A stretch of 64,000 bases of DNA, taken from contig JBFONV010000001.1 of assembly GCA_040779335.1 (NCBI GenBank), forward strand, positions 744,001 to 808,000, read 5' to 3'. The stretch comes from JBFONV01 sp040779335. Its GTDB lineage: Bacteria; Pseudomonadota; Gammaproteobacteria; Enterobacterales; Alteromonadaceae. A program made the position numbers and the translations under genes. Below the pieces are notes generated by a model. That model saw only the letters and a program-made list of their open reading frames with translations, was not told the origin of the DNA and made no database searches. Below, one piece after another: positions 8,601 to 16,816 of the stretch (positions are counted from its first letter, which is position 1; each line of letters begins with the position of its first letter).

Positions 8601-9440
8601 ATGTCAACGAGTGCACAAGAATATGCCAAAAATGCCGAGAAATTATGTGTATTACCCGATATCTATCTGCGATTAAGAGAGGTAATGGATGATGAACAAT
8701 CGACATTAAGCGACATCGCGGACATTATTTCTTTAGATCCTGCTTTAGCAGGTACCTTGTTGAAAATTGCTAACAGCGCATTTTTTAGCTTCCCACGTGA
8801 GGTTGATTCTATTTCGAAAGCTATTTCAATATTGGGAATACAAGAAGTTCGTAATTTAATTAATACCTACGGTACAACTGCAGCATTTGCCGGAGTCGAT
8901 GTTAGTGGCATCGATATGGATAGATATTGGGAAATTAGTGTTGATTGTGCATTAATGTGCAAATTTTTGGCTAAGAAAAGAGGCATTAAAAACACGGAAA
9001 GCTTATTTATATCAGCATTACTGCATAATGTTGGTGAACTAGCGATATTACAAATGGATCCTAAAAAAGTTCAGTATTGCGAAGACTATGATAAGCATGA
9101 AACTCCTTGGCAACGACAATTAGATGTTTTTGGATTTACCTTTGCAGATTGCAGCGCTGAGCTTTTAACGCTATGGCAACTTCCTGAAAGCATTATCCAA
9201 CCCATTAGAGATTTTCATCATGCATACAACGAGGAAAAAAGCGAAGCGGCTTCTTTACTCTATGTTACATCTCGTTTGGCACTGTTAAATTCACATCCAG
9301 GTATGTACCCTAAAAAATCTTTTGTTGGTCAACATGTCATGGAAGATCTTGGTTTGACTATGGATGACTTAGATGAAGCTGTAAACTTTTGTAACATCGA
9401 AGGGATGAATATTATGTCGGCGCTTTCGCTGAAAAAATGA
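8601..9440 (+). CDS. HDOD domain signalling protein
   Basis: This 279-residue protein consists mainly of an HDOD domain. The N-terminal helices (LPDIYLRLREVMDDE) lead to the family core ADIISLDPALAGTLLKIANSAFF and ISKAISILGIQEVRNLI; a later helix pair carries ISALLHNVGELAIL. HDOD proteins resemble HD phosphohydrolases but usually lack the metal-binding HD pair. They act as protein-interaction modules in cyclic-di-GMP, stress and chemotaxis-related signalling. ATG 8601 has AAGGAG seven bases upstream, so earlier in-frame starts are rejected. A specific partner is not evident; the GGDEF gene at 11863 is close but not adjacent. Confidence 0.9.
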   Translation: MSTSAQEYAKNAEKLCVLPDIYLRLREVMDDEQSTLSDIADIISLDPALAGTLLKIANSAFFSFPREVDSISKAISILGIQEVRNLINTYGTTAAFAGVDVSGIDMDRYWEISVDCALMCKFLAKKRGIKNTESLFISALLHNVGELAILQMDPKKVQYCEDYDKHETPWQRQLDVFGFTFADCSAELLTLWQLPESIIQPIRDFHHAYNEEKSEAASLLYVTSRLALLNSHPGMYPKKSFVGQHVMEDLGLTMDDLDEAVNFCNIEGMNIMSALSLKK

Positions 9441-9581
9441 TTTTTTTTCAATCTCTTGTGTTTTTTATTACTATTTTTCATTCAAAAATAGAACGTATGT
9501 TTTAATCTAAATGTAACAAAATATTTGTTTTTGGTTGAAAAGTGAGCGACTCTGGGTGGGTAGAAGAATTTGGAGTCTAAT

Positions 9582-9920
9582 ATGAAAATAATAAAAACAC
9601 TGCTTCCAATATTCATTCTCGCCACCTCAGCTTCTTATACACAAGCAGCGAATAGTGACTGGATCTTTTGTACTGTGACGGATGATTATCATAGTGCAGT
9701 CTATTTTACTAAAGTATTTCACGGCGAATATGACTTATTGGAACAATATGAAAATGACTTTTTTCAGCATGTTAAAACAAAATATGGTGGAGATATGGAT
9801 GAGTCAATTTCCTGTTCATTTGAAGCAAAAAAAGCCGCAACAATTGATGAGTTTTCAGAGCAACTAGCTGATAGTGAAGAGTTTTACGACAAGGTCATAA
9901 CGACCGCTTGGGCAAGATAA
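9582..9920 (+). CDS. small secreted hypothetical protein
   Basis: The protein has 112 residues with a clear signal peptide (MKIIKTLLPIFILATSASYTQA, cut after AQA or thereabouts). The mature part is acidic and aromatic, with two cysteines (IFCTV and SISCSFEAKK) that could form one disulphide. I do not recognise the family. ATG 9582 is chosen over an in-frame TTG at 9570 because GGAG lies seven bases upstream and the signal peptide then begins MKIIK. A periplasmic or extracellular location is predicted; no function is proposed. Confidence 0.7.
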   Translation: MKIIKTLLPIFILATSASYTQAANSDWIFCTVTDDYHSAVYFTKVFHGEYDLLEQYENDFFQHVKTKYGGDMDESISCSFEAKKAATIDEFSEQLADSEEFYDKVITTAWAR

Positions 9921-9999
9921 TATAAATTATATCTGCAAAGAGATTTTAAGTGCGGTGTTGTTTATAATGCATCGCACTTTATAATGATGTTTTGCAGTT

Positions 10000-10359
10000 A
10001 TGAGTGCTGGGTCAATGTCATCAGATAAATTGGGTTCAAGTCTAAATTATAAGCGTCAAGAACAAGGTTATAGAGATAGAGCTCTTAAGCTTTTTCCATG
10101 GATTTGTGGTCGGTGCGCGCGTGAATTTGAATATTCAAATTTAAAAGAATTAACGGTTCATCATATTGATCATGATCACACCAACAACCCTAATGATGGT
10201 AGTAATTGGGAGTTGTTATGCATTTATTGCCATGATAATGAACATGCAAAATATACCGAGCATGCTAACTATCAAACCGAGGTTAGTGCTGGGACGAATG
10301 ATCAACCACAGGCTACTTATAATCCATTTGCCGATTTAAAATCGATGCTTAAGAAATAA
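10000..10359 (+). CDS. yajD: YajD family HNH endonuclease-like protein
   Basis: This 119-residue protein matches E. coli YajD closely: KLFPWICGRCAREFEYSNL, ELTVHHIDHDHTNNP, NWELLCIYCHDNEH, and the C-terminal NPFADLK. The two CxxC pairs and HHIDHDH form a zinc-bound HNH fold (treble-clef). HNH proteins cut nucleic acid, but the activity of YajD is not established. The start could be ATG 10000 or the in-frame ATG 10015, since neither has a strong ribosome-binding site. The gene ends convergently, 10 bases from the next one. Confidence 0.9.
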   Translation: MSAGSMSSDKLGSSLNYKRQEQGYRDRALKLFPWICGRCAREFEYSNLKELTVHHIDHDHTNNPNDGSNWELLCIYCHDNEHAKYTEHANYQTEVSAGTNDQPQATYNPFADLKSMLKK

Positions 10360-10369
10360 CGATTGCTGG

Positions 10370-11122
10370 TTATTTTGCTGAATATTTATCAATACTGTCG
10401 CTTACCGTTACGTAATTTAAGCTTGTTTGTAAGCGTGTAATTGTATTTATATCCATTTCTTTGTGTGCTGCCAAGTATAATTTGTATTGTTGTTGAGGAA
10501 GAAAGAATTCAGTGACTAGCAAGCTTGGATCGTATCCTTGTACAATAGCGGTTAATTTCAGTAATGGTAGATCGGCAATAAATATATCTATTTTTTGTGC
10601 ATACAATAATTTCAGTAACTCTGGAATACTAGAAAACAGCTCATAATTGCGATCATTAATAAAATTATTTCTGTCTAAATAACCTTGAGTAAAATCTCCT
10701 CGCATAACTCCTAACTTATAACGCTTGGCATCATCAAGTGAAGTAATACTGATATCGTCACCGGTTTTTAATTTGATGAACCCTAGTTTCATCGTCAATA
10801 ATGGGCCAATCCAAGTAAATTGCTGTTCGCGTTCAGGTGTGCGTATAAGCGGGTAAATTAAGGCATCGCGGTTAGATTTTGCGAACTCATATGCTCTGGC
10901 CCAAGGGTACATTTGAATATCCGCTGAGATGTTGGCATGTGCAAGCATTGCGTTAACGATTTGCGTAGTTGGCCCTTGTATTTTTCCCTCTTTTATAAAT
11001 TGAAGGGGCGGCGCATTTTCTGTGACCACTTGTAGTTGCTGTGCATGCCCGATATTGAGCAAGCTAAAGCCTATGGCTAGCAGGCAAACAAGTTCAGCAG
11101 GAGAGTAGAATTTATAGCGCAA
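10370..11122 (-). CDS. periplasmic solute-binding protein, family 3 (orphan)
   Basis: This 250-residue protein has a signal peptide ending at IGHAQQ and a bilobed solute-binding domain of the SBP_bac_3 type. It begins LQVVTENAPPLQFIKEGKIQGPTT, and MYPWARAYEFAKSN and IYPLIRTPER follow as in amino-acid-binding-like proteins of Shewanella and Colwellia. No permease or ATPase gene is nearby, so it is not obviously an importer component; orphan members may act as sensors or scavengers. The start is TTG 11122, with AGGA eight bases upstream. Two similar orphans lie at 16817 and 61127. Confidence 0.85.
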   Translation of the reverse strand: MRYKFYSPAELVCLLAIGFSLLNIGHAQQLQVVTENAPPLQFIKEGKIQGPTTQIVNAMLAHANISADIQMYPWARAYEFAKSNRDALIYPLIRTPEREQQFTWIGPLLTMKLGFIKLKTGDDISITSLDDAKRYKLGVMRGDFTQGYLDRNNFINDRNYELFSSIPELLKLLYAQKIDIFIADLPLLKLTAIVQGYDPSLLVTEFFLPQQQYKLYLAAHKEMDINTITRLQTSLNYVTVSDSIDKYSAK

Positions 11123-11138
11123 TTGTTATGTTCCTAAG

Positions 11139-11345
11139 CTAAGAAGAGTGCTCGTCACTCAAGTATTGTTCATAACCATCAATAGCAAAATATCGAACAG
11201 ATTTTTTCAGTTTGATTTTCTTTGCGATCAATTTATCTTGGCAATATATTTTGACAACTTGTTTGTCACCATTATTATCGGTGTCATATAAATAATCTTC
11301 ATTTTGTCGCAAGTTATCAAACTCGGTTTTCATGATTAACTTCAT
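11139..11345 (-). CDS. small basic hypothetical protein
   Basis: This 68-residue protein is rich in Lys, Asp and Tyr, without a signal peptide or membrane segment. I recognise no family. Its middle (VKIYCQDKLIAKKIKLKKSVRYF) has a beta-like alternation. The first ATG at 11345 and an in-frame ATG at 11333 are both possible; neither has a good ribosome-binding site. It sits between an orphan solute-binding protein gene and a PspB-like gene on the same strand. Coding status is probable, not certain. Confidence 0.5.
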   Translation of the reverse strand: MKLIMKTEFDNLRQNEDYLYDTDNNGDKQVVKIYCQDKLIAKKIKLKKSVRYFAIDGYEQYLSDEHSS

Positions 11346-11409
11346 ATAAAAACTCGTTATTTAGTCTTAAACCTCAATCTGACATCAAGTAAATTAATTG
11401 GCATATTAA

Positions 11410-11652
11410 CTATAGTTTATTAATTTCTTTTTGTACTGAATAGCCTTCATCAGTGACAATTTTCTCTAGTACTTGTATTCGTTCTTCTAACGCTGAGATT
11501 TGCTTGCTAAAAGCTATATTTTGTTCATCCGCATGTTGATTTCTATTCATTGTTTTTTCTTTGAATTCTAAGTGCTTTTTGTACATGTCATACATGACAC
11601 CAAATCCAACTGAAATAAAAACAATAGCAACAACCATAGCAGTGCCTGTCAT
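11410..11652 (-). CDS. PspB-like small membrane protein with coiled coil
   Basis: This 80-residue protein has one N-terminal membrane helix (about 2-22) and then a charged coiled coil. It ends ALEERIQVLEKIVTDEG, resembling the tail of phage-shock protein B (ERIQALESILDAE in E. coli). PspB couples envelope stress to PspA/PspF through PspC, but no pspA, pspC or pspF is in this window. ATG 11652 is preferred over 11667, because GGAG lies about eight bases before it. It may be a lone PspB-like protein rather than a working Psp component. Confidence 0.65.
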   Translation of the reverse strand: MTGTAMVVAIVFISVGFGVMYDMYKKHLEFKEKTMNRNQHADEQNIAFSKQISALEERIQVLEKIVTDEGYSVQKEINKL

Positions 11653-11862
11653 GATGATATTCTCCATTTGTTATTTTTTTAATTATAGTTATTTTCAATA
11701 GGTAGTCATAAAGATTCGAGCCATTTTGTTAGACTGACTATTGGCAAACAAATTTAACATAATAAGTCATCTTGAAAAAAATTTATGATAAAAATCATCT
11801 GATTATTTGAGATTTTTTTTGATAGTACGCTATAGTGATAAAAACATATTTTTAGTTGCATT

Positions 11863-13032
11863 ATGACTTTTCATCCTCAAGCATTTCAACTTATCACCTT
11901 TGTTGCTTTGCTCGCTGTTATTGCGAGTTTGGCATGGGGAGTAATGGCTTACCCTTTAAAAATATCCCCTCGTGCAAGTATACGATTTTGTATTGCTAAT
12001 TTACTTGTTGTTATTGGTATTCTCTTATTGTCATTTCGTACCGAACAACCTAATTATTTTTACTGGTTGGCTTCTGACATATTAATTTTAGCTGGGTTTA
12101 TACTAGTTCGACTTGGGGTGCAGCGGCTTTTTAAACTGGCCAATACCACCAAATATGATTTTGCCCAGTTGCTTTTTTTTGCCGCAATAATGCTCAGTCA
12201 ACAGCATGATCCCACTGACAATAATATCTTAGGGATAGCGTTCTCTATTAGTGCTGCGATTACCCTATCTTTACTAACAAAAGATGGGTTTTTCGCGATT
12301 AAAGAGGAGTTTGACGTAACCAATGCGTTTATTTTGATACTGCCTCATTTAGCAATGGCTATTATTTTTATTTTCAGAGCAATAACTCTCATATTATTGC
12401 CCGAGACACACGCTACGTTTGTTGCAACTCATACCGTTGAGGCGGTACCGATATTATGGACATTTGCCACTCTGACACTTTGTTTAAATATCAGTATCTT
12501 TGGCGCAGCATTGACTCATTTAGTAGCGAAAATTCGATTATTGGCGGATAGAGATCAACTAACAAATTTATGGAATAGGCGAGCAATTATGACAAAAATT
12601 TTGGCCGTCCATAAATCATGGCGAAAACACCATATCCATTACACAATTGTAATGGTTGATTTAGACTACTTTAAAAGCATTAATGATAATTATGGCCATT
12701 CGGCGGGAGACGCTGCTCTGAGCCAAACGGCTTCATTGATGAAGAACGTCATGCGGGAAAGTGATGAAATTGGTCGTTTTGGTGGCGAAGAGTTTTTAGT
12801 GTTATTGCCTAATACTAATATGCAGTCTGCACGACATGTGGTTGAAAAAATCAGGCTAGCAATAGAGCAATCGCCACTTATTTGGAATGGTAAGCATATT
12901 GCTTTATCGGCAAGTGTTGGTTTTTCAACAGTGTATGAAGGGGGAGATCCCAATGTGTTGATTGCTAAAGCAGATGAGGCGATGTATCGAGCAAAATCGC
13001 TAGGTAGAAATCAGTCTTGTCAGGCTACTTAG
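11863..13032 (+). CDS. membrane-bound diguanylate cyclase (GGDEF)
   Basis: This 389-residue protein has an N-terminal membrane module with about six or seven helices (residues 10-220). A GGDEF domain follows, beginning DRDQLTNLWNRRAI near 228. The active-site loop is GGEEF at about 307-311, an intact catalytic variant. RESD, five residues before it, is the RxxD inhibitory site. The enzyme should make cyclic-di-GMP from two GTP at the inner face of the membrane, with product inhibition. The membrane part is probably a sensor of unknown ligand. The start ATG 11863 gives the first hydrophobic helix. It ends by overlapping the convergent YgjP gene by 8 bases. Confidence 0.92.
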   Translation: MTFHPQAFQLITFVALLAVIASLAWGVMAYPLKISPRASIRFCIANLLVVIGILLLSFRTEQPNYFYWLASDILILAGFILVRLGVQRLFKLANTTKYDFAQLLFFAAIMLSQQHDPTDNNILGIAFSISAAITLSLLTKDGFFAIKEEFDVTNAFILILPHLAMAIIFIFRAITLILLPETHATFVATHTVEAVPILWTFATLTLCLNISIFGAALTHLVAKIRLLADRDQLTNLWNRRAIMTKILAVHKSWRKHHIHYTIVMVDLDYFKSINDNYGHSAGDAALSQTASLMKNVMRESDEIGRFGGEEFLVLLPNTNMQSARHVVEKIRLAIEQSPLIWNGKHIALSASVGFSTVYEGGDPNVLIAKADEAMYRAKSLGRNQSCQAT

Positions 13033-13555
13033 TGTGCGTTGTTTCTATTTTTAAGTCGTTTGGCGATAATTCAAGTTGGGTAAGATAAAGCCTTAAGTCA
13101 AACTCTATTTGGTGGTAGTTTGGTAACATGTGCTCACATAATTGATAAAAAGCCTTGTTATGTTCTTTCTCTTTTAAATGTGCCAATTCATGCACTACTA
13201 TCATATTAAGAAATTCTTCTGGGCATTTTTTAAACAAGGTACTGATGCGTATTTCATTTTTTCGTTTTACTTTTTTACCTTGTACTCTGCTGACATAACT
13301 GTGTGTTCCTAATGCGTTTTTAATTACATGAATATGCTTGTCAAACTCGACTTTGCTTAGAGGCTCTGATTTCTTTATATATCGATTTTTTAATCCCATG
13401 ACATAGCTTTGCAAGCTTCTATTGTCATTAATCGTATGGATAGTGGGATATTTTTTGCGCAGCAAAGTGGCGAGCTGTTTTGAGCTGATTAATTCGCGTA
13501 TTTGATTTTGTATCTGTTCAGGATAGCCACTGAGATATTTGAGTACGAATGACAT
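13025..13555 (-). CDS. YgjP-type (DUF45) M48-related metallopeptidase-like protein
   Basis: This 176-residue protein carries the YgjP/DUF45 signature. VVHELAHLKEKEHNKAFYQLCEHMLPNY has HExxH (around residue 141) and the downstream His of the third ligand (HNKAF). The family has a WSS-like metallopeptidase fold; the actual substrate in bacteria is not established. No signal peptide is seen, so it is probably cytoplasmic. The N-terminus (MSFVLKYLSGYPEQIQNQIREL) is longer than in the shortest homologues. It ends convergently with the GGDEF gene. Confidence 0.87.
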   Translation of the reverse strand: MSFVLKYLSGYPEQIQNQIRELISSKQLATLLRKKYPTIHTINDNRSLQSYVMGLKNRYIKKSEPLSKVEFDKHIHVIKNALGTHSYVSRVQGKKVKRKNEIRISTLFKKCPEEFLNMIVVHELAHLKEKEHNKAFYQLCEHMLPNYHQIEFDLRLYLTQLELSPNDLKIETTHTK

Positions 13556-13662
13556 CGGCGTTAAATAGTAAAAGATTTACTTAATTGTACCTCGATTAAT
13601 AGCGTCAAAGATAGCCAGTTTATAGCAATGAAAGCGGGATAAACTGGCTAAGCTATGTCAGC

Positions 13663-14268
13663 TTATTTAGCGATGGAAGCAAGCTCTAAAGTGACTTGCT
13701 CTAGACCTTGCTGGCTAATCCTTCGGCTTAGTTCCGCTTGTTTACTGCTAAGCAAAGATATGCCTTCAACCACCATATCATAAGCTTTCCATTGCTTGGT
13801 CTTTTTATTTTGTCTCATTTTAAACGCGATATTTATGGTGGGTCTATTCGGGTCTAGTATCTGAGTATTGACCGAGACTATTTTTTTATCTTGAGTAGAC
13901 TTTTCCGGCTCAAAGATAACTTTTTGATCTTTATATTGCTTTAAAGCGTTTGCATAAGTGCGCACTAAGTAATAACGCATTGACTCAACAAATTTATCTC
14001 TTTGTTCTTTACTGGTTGTGCGCAAATGCTTACCCAGAATGCGGTAAGCCGCGTACTTATAGTCAACTGAAGGCATTAACTCTTCATCAACAATCTGGCG
14101 CATCAGCGCGGGGAACTTCTCTAACTCTTGCTGGTTGGCAGCTATACGGTTGAACAGCTTTTGTCCGGTATTTTCCAATACTTGATAAGGAGACATTTCA
14201 CTCGCAGTGCTTGTCCATGAAGCGGTTGTAAAAACGAATGTGAAGAGAAAAACAATAAGCGTACGCAT
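13663..14268 (-). CDS. MlaC/Ttg2D-like periplasmic phospholipid-binding protein (orphan)
   Basis: This 201-residue protein has a signal peptide (MRTLIVFLFTFVFTTASW..., cut near STASE) and the MlaC fold. Key stretches are SPYQVLENTGQKLFNRI, VDYKYAAYRILGKHLRT, EQRDKFVESMRYYLVRTYANAL, and WKAYDMVVEGISLLSSKQAELSR. MlaC shuttles phospholipid between the outer and inner membranes and normally sits with mlaFEDB. Here none of these is adjacent, so it is a solitary paralogue. A TetR-type gene lies just upstream on the same strand, and a strong palindrome sits between them, suggesting local control. Confidence 0.88.
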   Translation of the reverse strand: MRTLIVFLFTFVFTTASWTSTASEMSPYQVLENTGQKLFNRIAANQQELEKFPALMRQIVDEELMPSVDYKYAAYRILGKHLRTTSKEQRDKFVESMRYYLVRTYANALKQYKDQKVIFEPEKSTQDKKIVSVNTQILDPNRPTINIAFKMRQNKKTKQWKAYDMVVEGISLLSSKQAELSRRISQQGLEQVTLELASIAK

Positions 14269-14321
14269 GAGTCAATTTCCAATATTGATAACGAGTTAAT
14301 GAACTAGGCTAATAGTAACAT

Positions 14322-14339
14322 ACCGACCGCGCGGTCTGT
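14322..14339. promoter_or_regulatory. candidate TetR operator upstream of the MlaC-like gene
   Basis: ACCGACCGC-GCGGTCTGT is an 18-base palindrome with one mismatched pair. It lies 54 bases before the MlaC-like start. A related sequence occurs 39 bases before the TetR gene (15011-15028), sharing the pattern ACmGACC...GGTyTGT. Shared sites next to a TetR gene and its neighbour are typical of autoregulation plus target control. The binding is inferred. Confidence 0.6.
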
Positions 14340-14387
14340 CAATCTGTAACTGAAAAAAGCTTATTCTTATTTGTGCTATCTAATGAG

Positions 14388-14972
14388 TTATTTTTTTAAC
14401 GCGCGAATATATTGGCAAAGTTCGTTGATGACTTTTTGAAACAGCTCTTTATTGAGTGAGCTTTTACTTAGGCTACTCGAACCGTGAAAGGTAGCGACAA
14501 TGAAGTATGATACTTGGCTAAAGTCAATATCATTTCGAAGTTGCTGACTTACTTTTTGTAAGTTTGTCGATATCATTTGATTAAGCTGCTGCTGCATAGT
14601 TAATATTCTTAATCTAAATCCTTCATCAACACTTGCCATTTCTTGACAGAGGTTATTGAGTGGACAACCACAGATAATATCTTCACAAGTCATATTTTCA
14701 GACATTGCAGTAAAAAACTGGCAAAGCCCTTCAATGGGATCTTCTACTTCTACAGCAGGTTGCCAGGTTGCTAAAAACATCGGTGTATATATTTCTTCAA
14801 ATACGGCATAACCGAGCTCAAGTTTATTGGCGAAATGGTGATAAAGTGCGCCCTTAGAGATTTCACATTTGGATAAAATCACCGATAGGCTGGTCGCATT
14901 GAAACCATGTTTGTGAATTTCATCTGCTGCAATCGCTAATATTTTTTGACGAGTTTGCTCTGCATCTCTCAT
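14388..14972 (-). CDS. TetR/AcrR family transcriptional regulator
   Basis: This 194-residue regulator begins MRDAEQTRQKILAIAADEIHKHGFNATSLSVILSKCEISKGALYHHFANKLELGYAVFEE, a canonical TetR helix-turn-helix (about 5-55). The remaining helical domain binds an unknown ligand, with Cys-rich stretch CEDIICGCPLNNLCQE near 100-115 that might be thiol-reactive. ATG 14972 matches the family start; an in-frame ATG at 15002 adds an unlikely tail. The operator-like sequences at 14322-14339 and 15011-15028 suggest that it controls itself and the MlaC-like gene. Confidence 0.9.
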   Translation of the reverse strand: MRDAEQTRQKILAIAADEIHKHGFNATSLSVILSKCEISKGALYHHFANKLELGYAVFEEIYTPMFLATWQPAVEVEDPIEGLCQFFTAMSENMTCEDIICGCPLNNLCQEMASVDEGFRLRILTMQQQLNQMISTNLQKVSQQLRNDIDFSQVSYFIVATFHGSSSLSKSSLNKELFQKVINELCQYIRALKK

Positions 14973-15010
14973 ATAACATACAACTTTAATTAACACCTGC
15001 ACCTATATTA

Positions 15011-15028
15011 ACAGACCAAGTGGTTTGT
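15011..15028. promoter_or_regulatory. candidate TetR autoregulatory operator
   Basis: ACAGACCAA-GTGGTTTGT has seven complementary pairs out of nine around its centre. It sits 39-56 bases upstream of the TetR start and resembles the better palindrome at 14322-14339. A further half-site-like GGTCTGC follows nearby. Spacing relative to the start suits repression of the tetR promoter. Confidence 0.45.
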
Positions 15029-15063
15029 TGGAAAGTTTTGGTCTGCTTGGCTAAATTTGCTTG

Positions 15064-15330
15064 TTAATTAAGGTACTGGCGCGCCCATTCTGTTTCGCTG
15101 TACAAATCTGCGGTAGACTCCACTCTATCGACAAAGGTTATACCATTTAAGTGGTCTGCCTCATGTTGGAATACTCGTGCGAGAAATCCTTGAAAACGCA
15201 CTTTATGTAGCAGAGCGTTTTGATCAAAGTAACAGACATCAATATCAGTATAGCGAGGCACAAGCCCACAAATTTTGGGGACACTTCCTAATTCGGCAAT
15301 CCTTAGCGGGTGAGTCATAGTTTTTGTCAC
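15064..15330 (-). pseudogene. internally deleted peptide deformylase paralogue
   Basis: The 88 codons read HPLRIAELGSVPKICGLVPRYTDI, then FQGFLARVFQHEADHLNG. The end half matches peptide deformylase motif 3 (QHExDHLxG), including both zinc His residues, and the first 10-15 residues match the usual deformylase opening. The stretch between, which should hold motif 1 (GxGLAAxQ) and motif 2 (EGCLS with the zinc Cys), is absent; about 75-85 residues appear to be missing in frame. The product cannot be a working deformylase. It reads from GTG 15330 or ATG 15318. A miscalled short protein is less likely, since both ends of the family are visible. Confidence 0.68.
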
Positions 15331-15335
15331 TGCTC

Positions 15336-16562
15336 CTAACTAAAAATTGCTTTCATTAACGTAATTACTTGTTCAATACTTTTGCCATTTTGCACTTGGT
15401 GCACAATAGAATCACGCTTTTTTATAATAAATTCAGGAAGGTCGCTGTCAAGTAATGCTCGATCAACTAACTCTTCAATTGATGCTTTACTGCGCTTTGG
15501 CACCGAACTCGTGATTGTGTTCACGTTTTTCTGTTTACTAATTTGTTTGATGTAGTTGGATTGGCTTGCTTGTTCATCGTCACAATAAAAGTACAGATCA
15601 ATCAATATGGCCCGAACTTGCCATAAAGTCAGTTCATTTTGTGTTTCAGGTGCGTCGGATTTCCACCAAGAAAAAGTGCGCATGGTCGCAATAAGATCAT
15701 ACCAATAACTGTCAAAATCGGTGTTATTAAATTTGGCGATACCAAAAGCTTGGCACATGACGTCAATTTTTTTGTTGGGGAATGCAACAAATTGATCGGG
15801 ACGTCGCATCGCTAATAAACGCGTTGCAGCAGACAAGGTAATTTTTTCGTCAGCTGCGTAAATTTTAAATATTTCACTATAGGCGGCGACAAAGGCCTGA
15901 TAATGCAAAGTGCTGATCTCACCGTTAATGGGAATATGTGCTAATGCCTGATCAAACTTTTCAGGATACTGCGTCAGTAACTGGTGAAATACCGTTGATG
16001 TTTTAGTTGAGCAAAACCATTCACAATCAAATTTGTAGACGCTAGTGTCATGTTTAATCGTATGTTTGCCAGCCATTGCTAAGCGGTCTTCCTCTATCAT
16101 TTCGGCAAGTGGTGTTTGCTTTATCTGCTCGATGTAAGCCAGCAAACTTAAGCGTTCTTCGACACTTTGTTTTAATGAGCATTGAGTAATGAAATCATGA
16201 AAAATTGGCCAAGGAGCGATACGCAGCATTCTTAATTGAGCAAAACTGATGGCCTGCTCTAATGCAGTTTGCAATTTTTTCAGTGTCGGGAGTTTGCTTT
16301 GCTCTAGTAATTCGAGATTAAGTTGGTGCTTGCATAAACGAAGTAATTCGTTACACCAGTCGAGAAAGTTTTCCGGCCGGTTTTCTACTTTTATGGCCAT
16401 TAAATTAAGCAAAATGTCGGGTACATGCTTAAGTATGTTTTGATAATTAATATTGTCTGAATCGGATAAATTCATTTTTAGCGGAGAGGATAATAATTTT
16501 CTCATTAAGGTAAAGGAGGTTCCAGGGCTATTGATTGGCGAAAGATAAAAGCCGGGGATCAT
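15336..16562 (-). CDS. conserved-looking hypothetical protein, 408 residues
   Basis: I do not recognise this family. The protein is mostly helical, soluble, and has no signal peptide. It contains tryptophan/aromatic patches (CEWFCSTK, DSYWYDLIATMRTFSWWKS) and a section AATRLLAMRRPDQFVAFPNKK that looks like a nucleotide- or protein-binding core. The C-terminal 50 residues form a separate helical tail (ASIEELVDRALLDSDLPEF). The start is uncertain: ATG 16562, 16505 and 16475 are all in frame and none has a good ribosome-binding site. It lies five bases upstream of the deformylase remnant, on the same strand. Confidence 0.72.
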   Translation of the reverse strand: MIPGFYLSPINSPGTSFTLMRKLLSSPLKMNLSDSDNINYQNILKHVPDILLNLMAIKVENRPENFLDWCNELLRLCKHQLNLELLEQSKLPTLKKLQTALEQAISFAQLRMLRIAPWPIFHDFITQCSLKQSVEERLSLLAYIEQIKQTPLAEMIEEDRLAMAGKHTIKHDTSVYKFDCEWFCSTKTSTVFHQLLTQYPEKFDQALAHIPINGEISTLHYQAFVAAYSEIFKIYAADEKITLSAATRLLAMRRPDQFVAFPNKKIDVMCQAFGIAKFNNTDFDSYWYDLIATMRTFSWWKSDAPETQNELTLWQVRAILIDLYFYCDDEQASQSNYIKQISKQKNVNTITSSVPKRSKASIEELVDRALLDSDLPEFIIKKRDSIVHQVQNGKSIEQVITLMKAIFS

Positions 16563-16816
16563 ACGTAAAAAAAAAGGGAGTGCAATGGAATACTGCGCTA
16601 GGTGTTTTAGTTGATGTTATTTTAAGCGTTAGTGTATAACTTGCGTACAGTGGGGAGAAAATTTCTGTTAATACTAGTAAGATCACTACCAAGAACTGAA
16701 CGGCGAGTTTTTGTAATAAAAGGCGCTAATTGGTTTTATTTCAGTCAAATAAAGAGTAATCTCGTGGTAATAAAGTAATATCGTCTACAATCATAGACGT
16801 TGCCACTAAATTATTT

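Noticed and set aside
13663..14268. Full Mla phospholipid transport operon
   Set aside because: Only a MlaC-like gene is present; no mlaF, mlaE, mlaD or mlaB flanks it.
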